In this document: piece by piece, positions 1 to 8,600 of the stretch
How positions within the stretch are numbered: position 1 is the stretch's first letter
Layout: each line of letters starts with the position of its first letter
NCBI GenBank assembly: GCA_013153795.1
Contig: JAADDV010000085.1
Coordinates: 1-15,009, forward strand
Direction: 5' to 3'
Length of the DNA stretch: 15,009 bases
Source: Aquificota bacterium
GTDB taxonomy: Bacteria; Aquificota; Aquificia; Aquificales; Hydrogenothermaceae
Position numbers and translations under genes: made by a program
The notes under the pieces: model-generated
What the model was told of the DNA's origin: nothing
What the model saw: the letters and a program-made list of their open reading frames with translations, nothing else
Database searches by the model: none

Positions 1-1
1 A

Positions 2-817
2 AGACAAGATTTTATCCATAAGAAATCTGGCGGAATAGATTTAAACAAGAGATATCATAATTATGGTTATTTTATAACAAATATTTTAAAGCTTTTAGAT
101 AATAAACTTATATTGTCTCAATCTATAAGACACGATAGCTATAGCTCTTTTAAAGATAAGACAACTTGGAAACTAGGTGGAAAATTTCTTATAAAAGATG
201 CGTATATTTCTGCAAATTGGGGAACTGCTTACAATGTTCCTACCCCTGACCAGTTATACAATACATATTGGGGAAATCCAAATTTAGCTCCTGAAAATGT
301 ATTACAATGGGATATATCCTTAGGCTATAAAAACTTTTCTATAACATATTTTAAAAGTCATATAAAAAATTTAATTGATTATAATTTTTCAACTTCAAAA
401 TATTCAAATTTCACTGGAAAATCTAAAATAGAAGGAATTGAAGCTAAATACTCTTACTATTTAAACAAACTAAATACATATCTATATCTATCTTATACAT
501 ATTTAGATACTAAATCTCCAGATGGAAAAGAATTACCAAGAAGACCTGAACATCAAATAGGATTTGATTTAATCTGGTATCCAGATGAAAATGTAAATAT
601 TGGTTTCTCAGGAGTTTATGTAGGAAATAGAAAAGATATAGATGGAACTCAAACAGGTTATTACACTGTTATAAATGCTTTTTCAAATATGAAAATAAGT
701 GAAAAAATCTCTACATTTTTAAAAATAAATAATATAACAGACAAATATTATCAAACAGTTAATGGTTATGCTACAGAAGGAAGGTCTGTTTATGCCGGTG
801 TAGATATTCTTTTTTAA
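2..817 (+). CDS. TonB-dependent outer-membrane receptor, C-terminal part (5' truncated by window edge)
   Basis: This is the C-terminal 271 residues of a 22-strand beta-barrel receptor that imports a scarce ligand (siderophore, cobalamin or similar) across the outer membrane using TonB energy. The frame stays open without a stop from base 2, so the true start lies off the left edge; a TTG at 113 falls inside the barrel and is not a credible start. Seen directly: alternating aromatic/polar strands, the family motif NPNLAPE before a strand, a PRRPEH turn, a late NNITDKYY segment, and the ending GRSVYAGVDILF, whose terminal Phe is the outer-membrane insertion signature. The plug domain and TonB box are not in the window, so the substrate cannot be assigned; the layout is BtuB/CirA-like. 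The stop codon lies in the stem of the terminator shared with rpoC. The gene looks unrelated in function to the operon it faces. Confidence 0.88.
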   Translation, partial: RQDFIHKKSGGIDLNKRYHNYGYFITNILKLLDNKLILSQSIRHDSYSSFKDKTTWKLGGKFLIKDAYISANWGTAYNVPTPDQLYNTYWGNPNLAPENVLQWDISLGYKNFSITYFKSHIKNLIDYNFSTSKYSNFTGKSKIEGIEAKYSYYLNKLNTYLYLSYTYLDTKSPDGKELPRRPEHQIGFDLIWYPDENVNIGFSGVYVGNRKDIDGTQTGYYTVINAFSNMKISEKISTFLKINNITDKYYQTVNGYATEGRSVYAGVDILF

Positions 818-847
818 AAAAAGGCTCCCTAAGGGAGCCTTTTTTTA
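815..847. terminator. Bidirectional intrinsic terminator between the receptor gene and rpoC
   Basis: A perfect inverted repeat: seven A's plus GGCTCCC, a three-base TAA loop, then GGGAGCC plus seven T's. With the outer T-A pair the stem is 15 bp. Read on either strand, the G+C core is followed by a T tract, so it can end both the plus-strand receptor transcript and the minus-strand rpoC transcript. The receptor stop codon (815-817) and the rpoC stop codon (845-847) both fall within the stem base. Confidence 0.95.
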
Positions 848-3800
848 TTCTGAAAGTTTATCTAACTCTTCTTTTGGAAGAATAGCTTCAACTTCTGCGT
901 ATTGTCTGATACCTGTTCCAGCAGGAACAATATTACCAATAATAACGTTTTCTTTAAGACCTTCAAGTTTATCTTCTTTTCCTTCAACAGCAGCATCAGC
1001 AAGAACTCTTGTAGTTTCCTGGAATGAAGCAGCAGAAATCCAACTTCTAGTAGAGAGAGAAGCTTTAGTGATACCAACAAGAACAGGCTCAGCTTTTGGA
1101 GGTCTTCCTCCTTCTTCAATAACTTTTTGGATTTCCTCTTCAAGGTCTATCTTATCCACAATCTCATTTAAAAGGAATCTGCTATCGCCTGGGTCAACAA
1201 TTTTAACTTTTCTAAGTATCTGTCTGATAATCACTTCAAAGTGTTTATCATTAATTTCAACACCCTGTAGTCTGTAAACCATCTGAACTTCTTTAACGAG
1301 GAATTTAGCAAGTTCTTCAGGTCCCATAATCTTAAGGATATCATGTGGATTTGGGGTTCCATCTGTTAGAGGGTCTCCAGCTTTCACCTGCTCACCATCT
1401 TTTACAATAATGAATTTACCTTTAGCAATTGTATACTCTTTCTGAAGACCTGTTTCAGGGTTAAATACAATAACTTTGAATCCTTTTGATTTAAGTCTTA
1501 CAACTCCTTCAAATTCAGCTTTAATAGAGCCATCATCTGTAAGAGGTTGACCTTCCATTACATGCTGACCGTTTTTAACGATAACAAGGGCATCTTTTGG
1601 AACATCATAAGTTTTTGACTCACCAGTAATTGGGTTATAAACAATAATGTCTTCAGCATCTTCATATATTCTTACAACACCATCTATCTCAGAAACAATA
1701 GCTCTATTTTTAGGTTCTCTTGCTTCCAGAAGCTCTTCAACTCTTGGTAAACCACCAACAATATCTCTAACTTTTGCTGTTTCCCTTGGTATCTTAGCTA
1801 TGATATCACCAGCCTGAACTTTAAGACCTGGTTTTACCTGCAAGTATTTGTGATAGACATCTGAGTTTTCAGCTTCAGAACAAGCAAGACATTTATCCCA
1901 TTTAGTTTCTAGCTGGTCAAGAGAAAGCATAAGGATTGTATTTACTGGGAGGTCATATATATACTCTTTTCCATCTTCTCCTTTGATAACTACCCTTGGA
2001 GTGTGAAGAACAGCATCTTTTGGTCTCATAAAGCTAATATCAAGGATTGTTTTTCCTGTAATAGAATCCCTTTCTTCTCTTAATGTAACGTCGAGGATTA
2101 CATCTCTAAGCTCCAATTCTCCAGAAACTTCAGCAATGATTGGAGTAGAGAATGGGTCCCACTCAACAAGGGTATCTCCTGGTTTTACTTTCTGACCATC
2201 TTTTACCTTTAAGATACCACCGTATGGTGCTGGGAATCTTTCAAGGATTTTTCCTTGTTCATCCACAATCTGAATAGCACCATCTCTATTGATGATAAGT
2301 TCTTTTCCTTCTTTATCTATAACAGTTTTTACATTGAGAAGTTTTACTGTTCCTTCTACTGTAGCTTCGTGTTTTGTTTGAACTTTTTTAGCTGTAGCTG
2401 CACCACCAATGTGGAATGTTCTCATTGTAAGCTGTGTACCAGGTTCACCAATAGACTGGGCAGCAATAATACCTACAGCTTCTCCAATATCAACAAGTTT
2501 TTTCTGAGCAAGGTCTCTTCCATAACACTTAGCACATACACCGCGTTTTTGTTCACATGTAAGAACAGACCTTATTTTTACCTTTTCTATTCCTGCATTT
2601 TCTATCTCTTTCGCTTTTTCTTCATCTATTTCTTCACCAGCAGACACAATAAGTTCATTTGTGTAAGGGTCAAAAATATCTTCTGCTGCATATCTTCCTA
2701 CAATTCTATCTTTGAGAGGAACAATAATTTCTCCACCTTCAATAATAGCCTCAACAACAAGTCCGTTTAATGTACCACAGTCATCATTTGTGATAACAAC
2801 ATCCTGAGCAACATCAACAAGTCTTCTTGTTAGGTATCCTGCTACAGCTGTTTTTAGCGCTGTATCTGCAAGACCTTTTCTAGCACCGTATGTTGAAATA
2901 AAGTACTCAACAACAGTTAATCCTTCTCTAAAGTTAGACCTGATAGGAGTTTCTATAAACTCACCAGAGTGTTTTGCCATAAGTCCACGCATTCCAGCAA
3001 GCTGTCTAATCTGGTCTTTGTTACCTCTAGCTCCAGAAAGTGCCATCATATAGATTGGATTGAATATACCTGGATATTTCTTCCCGTTTTCAACTCTTTC
3101 AGCTTTTTCTATTTCTTCAAACATCAACCTTGTTACTTCATTTGTTGTTTGAGACCATATATCAATAACTTTGTTGTGTCTTTCCCCTTTTGTAATAATT
3201 CCATCTACATACTGCTTCCAAACTTTTTCAGCAGCTTCTTCTGCTTTTCTAACAATTTCCCATTTTTGTTTTGGAACAACAAGGTCATCTACAGAAATAG
3301 AAACCCCTGCTTTTGCAGCATATTCAAAACCAAGAGCTTTAAGTTTATCTAGTGTTTGGGCAGTTATCTCATTTCCAAACTGCTCATATATTTCAGAAAT
3401 AAGCTTTGATATTTTCTTTTTATCTAAAGGTTCATTTACAAATCTAAATCCTTCTGGAAGAACCTGATTGAAAATAAGTCTACCTACTGTAGTTTCTACA
3501 AGTTTTCCGTCTTTCTTAACTTTTATTTTTGCTAGTATGTCTATTTTTCCTAAATCATAGGCTAAAATTGCTTCATCTTCATTTGCAAAAACTTTTCCCT
3601 CTCCTTTTGAGCCTTCAACAATCTGGGTCATATAGTAAGCACCAAGAATTATATCCTGTGAAGGCATTGTAATAGGTTTACCATGGGCAGGAGAAAGAAT
3701 GTTCTGGGTAGAAAGCATAAGAACGTAGGATTCTATTTGTGCCTCTACAGATAAAGGCACGTGAACTGCCATCTGGTCACCGTCAAAGTCAGCGTTAAAT

Positions 3801-5605
3801 GGAGGACATACAAGAGGATGAAGTTTTATAGCCTTTCCTTCTACAAGAACAGGTTCAAAAGCCTGAACAGACATTCTGTGGAGGGTTGGAGCTCTGTTTA
3901 ACAAGACAGGATGCTGTTTTACTACTTCTTCAAGGCACTCCCAGACTTCAGGAGCTTTTTCCTCAACCATTCTTTTGGCATTTTTAATAGAAGTAGCATA
4001 TCCTTTTTCTTCAAGTCTTCTGTATATGAAAGGTTTAAACAACTCTAAAGCCATTATTTTTGGAAGACCACACTCGTGCATTTCAAGTTCAGGACCAACA
4101 ACAATAACTGAACGTCCTGAGTAATCAACCCTTTTTCCAAGGAGGTTTTGTCTGAATCTTCCTTGCTTTCCTCTAAGGGAGTCTGAGAGAGATTTTAAAG
4201 GTCTGTTATTTTGGGTTACTATTCTTCCTCTTCTTCCGTTGTCTATGAGAGCATCAACTGCTTCCTGGAGCATTCTTTTTTCGTTTCTGATAATAATCTC
4301 AGGAGCATCAAGCTCTATTAGTCTCTTAAGTCTGTTATTTCTATTTATAACCCTTCTATAAAGGTCATTAAGGTCAGATGTTGCAAATCTTCCACCATCT
4401 AGTGGAATTAAAGGTCTAAGGTCTGGAGGGATAACAGGAATAACGTCAAGAATCATCCATTCAGGTTTATTTCCAGACTTTATAAACCCTTCAATAAGTC
4501 TAAGTCTTCTAACAAGTTTTTTAAGTTTTTGTTCAGCAACTTCTTTAAGGATTGTTTGCCTTACAGAATCTTTTATTACTTCAAAAACAGGAATGTCTGG
4601 ATTTTCCTCTCTGTATTTTTTATATAGTTTTTCTATTGCTTCAGGCCCTGTAGCATATTCAAAAGCATCTTCTCCATATTCCTCTAAATATTTTTTTAGC
4701 TCTTCTTCATGAAGAAGTTGTCCAAATAAAAGAGGAGTATCTTTTGGGTCTACTACGACATAGTAATTCTTTGTAAGAATTGCATCTATTTCTTTTTCTG
4801 TTGGAATAACATCTCCAAATTTTAAACCTACTTCAGCAAGTCTTCTTGCTATTTCTGTTATAACTTTTTTATATAATCTTTCCTGTGTTTCTTTAAACTC
4901 AGGACCAAGCTCATCATATCCTATAGCATAAGATTTCATTTCTTTTCTAAGCTTTTTGGCATAAGCTTCAAGGTCTATTCTAGAGAGAATATCTTTTACT
5001 TTTTCAGCACCCATTCCATATTCATATTTTTCTGAGTGCTCATATTCATAAGCTTCTCTAAACTCTTCCTCAGACTTAACATAAAGCTTTACATATTTTG
5101 TTAAAGCTCCATCTTGAATAGGAATTGTATTTGGGTCATTTTCAAATGCTTCTTCTTCCTCTTCTTCTGGATGCTCAACAATAAGATATGACTCAAAATA
5201 TATAACCCTTTCAATATCTCTAGAGGTAAGTCCTAAAAGGTTTCCAATTTTGGAAGGAGTTGATTTTAAATACCATATATGAGCAACAGGAGAAGCAAGC
5301 TCTATATGACCAAATCTTTCTCTTCTAACATCAGACCTTGTTACTTCAACTCCACATCTATCACAAATTGTCCCTTCATATTTTTTCTTTTTATATTTTC
5401 CACAAAGACACTCATAATCTTTTACAGGACCAAAGATTTTTGCACAAAAAAGTCCATCTTTTTCTGGTTTTAGTGTTCTATAGTTTAATGTCTCTGGTTT
5501 TTTTACTTCACCATAAGACCAACTTCTTATAACTTCAGGAGAAGCTAAAGTAAGTTTTATACTTTCAAATGGCATTAAGCCTTTTGCTTTGTTTTCATCT
5601 ATCAA
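845..5605 (-). CDS. rpoC: DNA-directed RNA polymerase subunit beta-prime
   Basis: Beta-prime is the catalytic large subunit of RNA polymerase. The 1586 residues hold the N-terminal zinc site (C66, C68, C81, C84), the clamp, the rudder and switch region, the Mg-binding NADFDGD loop (D606, D608, D610), the second zinc site (C943, C1017, C1024, C1027), the trigger loop starting MRTFHIGG at 1061, a long trigger-loop insert (about 1071-1420) and the C-terminal GITKASL/FQETTRVL segment. It is about 180 residues longer than the E. coli protein (1407). Most of the extra length is an acidic, Glu-rich insert at about 140-350 and an enlarged trigger-loop insert that contains a tandem repeat. The start is TTG at 5605, chosen because a strong AGGAGGT lies 7 bases upstream; the next Met (M11, ATG) has a poor ribosome site. 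It is last in the operon, 54 bp after rpoB, with a terminator-like hairpin between them. Confidence 0.98.
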   Translation of the reverse strand: MIDENKAKGLMPFESIKLTLASPEVIRSWSYGEVKKPETLNYRTLKPEKDGLFCAKIFGPVKDYECLCGKYKKKKYEGTICDRCGVEVTRSDVRRERFGHIELASPVAHIWYLKSTPSKIGNLLGLTSRDIERVIYFESYLIVEHPEEEEEEAFENDPNTIPIQDGALTKYVKLYVKSEEEFREAYEYEHSEKYEYGMGAEKVKDILSRIDLEAYAKKLRKEMKSYAIGYDELGPEFKETQERLYKKVITEIARRLAEVGLKFGDVIPTEKEIDAILTKNYYVVVDPKDTPLLFGQLLHEEELKKYLEEYGEDAFEYATGPEAIEKLYKKYREENPDIPVFEVIKDSVRQTILKEVAEQKLKKLVRRLRLIEGFIKSGNKPEWMILDVIPVIPPDLRPLIPLDGGRFATSDLNDLYRRVINRNNRLKRLIELDAPEIIIRNEKRMLQEAVDALIDNGRRGRIVTQNNRPLKSLSDSLRGKQGRFRQNLLGKRVDYSGRSVIVVGPELEMHECGLPKIMALELFKPFIYRRLEEKGYATSIKNAKRMVEEKAPEVWECLEEVVKQHPVLLNRAPTLHRMSVQAFEPVLVEGKAIKLHPLVCPPFNADFDGDQMAVHVPLSVEAQIESYVLMLSTQNILSPAHGKPITMPSQDIILGAYYMTQIVEGSKGEGKVFANEDEAILAYDLGKIDILAKIKVKKDGKLVETTVGRLIFNQVLPEGFRFVNEPLDKKKISKLISEIYEQFGNEITAQTLDKLKALGFEYAAKAGVSISVDDLVVPKQKWEIVRKAEEAAEKVWKQYVDGIITKGERHNKVIDIWSQTTNEVTRLMFEEIEKAERVENGKKYPGIFNPIYMMALSGARGNKDQIRQLAGMRGLMAKHSGEFIETPIRSNFREGLTVVEYFISTYGARKGLADTALKTAVAGYLTRRLVDVAQDVVITNDDCGTLNGLVVEAIIEGGEIIVPLKDRIVGRYAAEDIFDPYTNELIVSAGEEIDEEKAKEIENAGIEKVKIRSVLTCEQKRGVCAKCYGRDLAQKKLVDIGEAVGIIAAQSIGEPGTQLTMRTFHIGGAATAKKVQTKHEATVEGTVKLLNVKTVIDKEGKELIINRDGAIQIVDEQGKILERFPAPYGGILKVKDGQKVKPGDTLVEWDPFSTPIIAEVSGELELRDVILDVTLREERDSITGKTILDISFMRPKDAVLHTPRVVIKGEDGKEYIYDLPVNTILMLSLDQLETKWDKCLACSEAENSDVYHKYLQVKPGLKVQAGDIIAKIPRETAKVRDIVGGLPRVEELLEAREPKNRAIVSEIDGVVRIYEDAEDIIVYNPITGESKTYDVPKDALVIVKNGQHVMEGQPLTDDGSIKAEFEGVVRLKSKGFKVIVFNPETGLQKEYTIAKGKFIIVKDGEQVKAGDPLTDGTPNPHDILKIMGPEELAKFLVKEVQMVYRLQGVEINDKHFEVIIRQILRKVKIVDPGDSRFLLNEIVDKIDLEEEIQKVIEEGGRPPKAEPVLVGITKASLSTRSWISAASFQETTRVLADAAVEGKEDKLEGLKENVIIGNIVPAGTGIRQYAEVEAILPKEELDKLSE
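1355..1678 (-). repeat. Tandem duplicated module inside RpoC trigger-loop insert
   Basis: RpoC residues 1310-1359 and 1368-1417 align without gaps with 22 identities in 50 positions, at a 58-residue (174-bp) period. Shared landmarks in order are VVR, IV, NP-TG, K-Y, K, IVK-G, V-G and PLTD. By my recollection of the E. coli sequence, the same region there has a single such unit just before PEAPHDIL (here PNPHDIL, from 1418). The unit looks like a sandwich-barrel hybrid motif of the type known to build this insert. Confidence 0.8.
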
Positions 5606-5612
5606 GGTAAAA

Positions 5613-5619
5613 ACCTCCT
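5613..5619 (-). promoter_or_regulatory. Strong ribosome binding site deciding a TTG start for rpoC
   Basis: The minus strand reads AGGAGGT, a near-perfect anti-16S match, with a 7-base spacer to TTG at 5603-5605. This favours TTG over the ATG 30 bases further in. Confidence 0.8.
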
Positions 5620-5633
5620 GAAAATTTATTAAA

Positions 5634-5656
5634 AAGGGGAAGGGAATCTTCCCCTT
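5634..5656 (-). terminator. Terminator-like hairpin (candidate attenuator) between rpoB and rpoC
   Basis: On the minus strand AAGGGGAAG, a 5-base loop and CTTCCCCTT form a perfect 9-bp stem, followed at once by TTTAATAAATTTT. It begins 3 bases after the rpoB stop and precedes the rpoC ribosome site. Since rpoC must be expressed with rpoB, it probably terminates only partly, or acts as an RNA-processing or 3'-end stabilising hairpin. Confidence 0.65.
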
Positions 5657-5659
5657 AGA

Positions 5660-8600
5660 TTAAAAGATTTCTTTTTTCTGTTTTTGTTTGTGTTTTGAAA
5701 CAATATCTACTTGGTCACACTCTTCTTTAGTTCCATCTTCAAAAGTACATTGAACATCAAGAGCTAAAGCTTTGAGTTCTCTAACAAGAACCTTAAATGA
5801 TTCAGGGACTCCTATATCGTAATAATATTTACCTTTAACGATAGATTCATAGACTCTTTTTCTTCCTTCTATATCATCGGACTTAACTGTAAGCATTTCT
5901 TGGAGAGTGTATGCAGCACCGTGTGCTTCAAGTGCCCAAACTTCCATTTCTCCAAATCTTTGTCCACCAAACTGTGCTCTACCACCAAGTGGTTGTTGTG
6001 TGATAAGAGAATAAGGACCTGTTGAACGGGCGTGAATTTTATCATCAACCATGTGAATAAGTTTAAGCATATACATATATCCAGCTGTTACTTCAAAATC
6101 AAAAGGCTCCCCTGTTCTACCATCTATTAACGTCATCTTACCATTTGTTTTAAATCCAGCTTTTTTAAGCATTTCTTTAATATCTTCTTCTGTTGCACCT
6201 TCAAAAACAGGAGTTCTTATAGGGATACCAATTTTTGTAAGGTCTTTTACAACTTCTTGCAGTGTTTCTTCGTCAAGAGTATTCAGATATTCCTCTAAGA
6301 ATTTAACATCTTCATCTCTGTATTTCTTTACAAGTTCATCATTTGTATCATTTGCTATCTTGTAGTATTCAACAATCTTTTTGATAATCTCTTCTTTAGA
6401 GTTTATTTTCTTAAGTTCTTCTTCTAATTTCTTTCCAAGATTTTTAGCTGCAAGTCCAAGATGAGTTTCAAGAATCTGTCCAACATTCATACGGGAAGGA
6501 ACACCAAGAGGGTTAAGAACAATATCAACAGGAGTTCCGTCTTCCATAAATGGCATATCTTCCTCTGGTAGTACGATAGATATAACACCTTTGTTACCGT
6601 GTCTACCGGCCATCTTATCGCCAACCTGGATTTTACGTTTCTGGGCGATATAAACTTTTACAAGTTCGTTAACACCTGGTTTTAAATCTGAGCCTTTTAA
6701 AACAGTAGCCTTTTGCTTCTCGTAAATATTTTCCCAAAGCTCTATTTGAAGTTTTGCTTTAGAAACAATATCTTCAACCTTTTTGGCAATATTTTTATCT
6801 GCTAAAAAGCCTGATGGATTTACAACAATAAATCTTAATACCTGGTCTACTTTTTCTTCAGTTATTTTTTCTCCTTTTTTAATAACAACTTTTCCAGCAA
6901 TTTTTATATCTCTAGGAACTTCTTGTCCAATAATTAGTTGCTTTACAAGTTCATCTCTTCTTGAAAGAATAAACTTTTTCTTCTCTTCAAGTTCTTTTTC
7001 TAACTTCTTAATTTCTTCCTCAGCAAGTTGCTGTAGATACTTATCAGATTTCTTTCCAGGTTTCTTTCTAGCAAATACCTGAACATCTATAACAATACCT
7101 TCTACACCAGCAGGAACTCTTAAAGAAGAATCTTTAACGTCTGCTGCTTTTTCACCAAAGATAGCAAGAAGGAGTTTTTCTTCTGGTGTTGGCTGACTTT
7201 CACCTTTAGGCGTTACTTTTCCAACAAGGATATCTCCAGGTTTTACATAAGCTCCAACTCTTATAATACCGTGTTCATCAAGATTCGCTAAAGCTTTTTC
7301 AGATACACCAACAACATTTCTTGTTATCTCTTCTGGTCCAAGTTTTGTTTCTCTAGCTTCACACTCAAACTCTTCTATATGAATAGATGTAAATACATCA
7401 TCTTTAACAAGTCTTTCAGATATTACTATAGCATCCTCGAAGTTATATCCTCTCCAAGGCATGAAAGCTACAAGAACATTTTTACCTAAAGATAACTCCC
7501 CTTTATATGTGGATGTTCCATCAGCTATAACAGTTCCTTTTTCTACTTTGTCTCCTCTTCTTACAAGAGGTCTTTGGTTCATACACGTTGCTTGGTTTGA
7601 CCCTTTAAATTTCATAAGTTCATAAACATCAAGACCTATATCTAGTGGGTCATCTTCATTTATTTCATCAGGGTTTACACTTATAACAATTCTATCTCCT
7701 GAAACTGACTCAACTACTCCACCTCTTTTTGCAACAACTGCTGCACCACTGTGCTCAGCGACGGTTTTTTCCATTCCTGTTCCAACAAGAGGATACTCTG
7801 TTTTTAGAAGCGGCACTGCCTGACGTTGCATGTTTGAACCCATTAAAGCCCTGTTAGCATCGTCATGCTCAAGGAATGGAATTAATGATGCAGAAACAGA
7901 CACAACCTGTTTAGGTGAAACGTCCATATAATCAACTTCATCAGGAGATACAAGCCTGATATCTCCTTTTGCTCTAGCAAGAACTCTTTCGTTTACAAAT
8001 TTTCCTTCTTCATCTATAGGAGCGTTAGCCTGCGCTATTACATATTTCTCTTCATCATAGGCAGCAAGATATTCTATTTCATCTGTAACTTTTCCATCTA
8101 CAACTTTTCTATATGGAGAAACGAGAAAACCAAATTCATTAAGAGTTGAATAAACAGTCATAGATGAAATAAGACCAATATTTTGACCTTCTGGAGTTTC
8201 TATAGGACACACCCTTCCATAGTGGGTTGGATGAACGTCCCTGATTTCAAATTTTGCACTATCCCTTGTTAGACCACCAGGACCTAATGCAGAAAGTCTT
8301 CTTTTATGGGTTAATTCTGCAAGAGGGTTTGCCTGGTCCATAAACTGGGAAAGCTGACCACCTTTTAAAAACTCTAATATAGAACCTGTTACATATCTTG
8401 GATTTATTATATCTGCAGGTTTTAAATTTGGGTCTTCTATATCAATAGTAGCAACTCTATCTCTGAATGCTTTGTTCATTCTAACAAGACCAAGTCTTGT
8501 CTGGTTTTCAAGAAGTTCACCTACAGGTCTAACTCTTCTGTTTCCAAGGTGTGCTATATCGTCAAGCTCTTTCTTTCCAAGTCTAAGCTCAAGAAGATAT

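Noticed and set aside
113..817. Receptor gene as a complete 234-aa gene starting at 113
   Set aside because: The start there is TTG inside a barrel strand and the frame is open back to base 2 with sensible barrel sequence, so the gene is truncated by the window instead.
862..1143. 93-aa minus-strand frame inside rpoC in another frame
   Set aside because: It is Lys/Leu-rich out-of-frame reading of the conserved rpoC C-terminus, with no support for a second gene.
2255..3467. Three plus-strand frames opposite rpoC (64-171 aa scale)
   Set aside because: They are shadows of rpoC: Phe/Ser/Asn-rich, overlapping one another and unlike any known protein.
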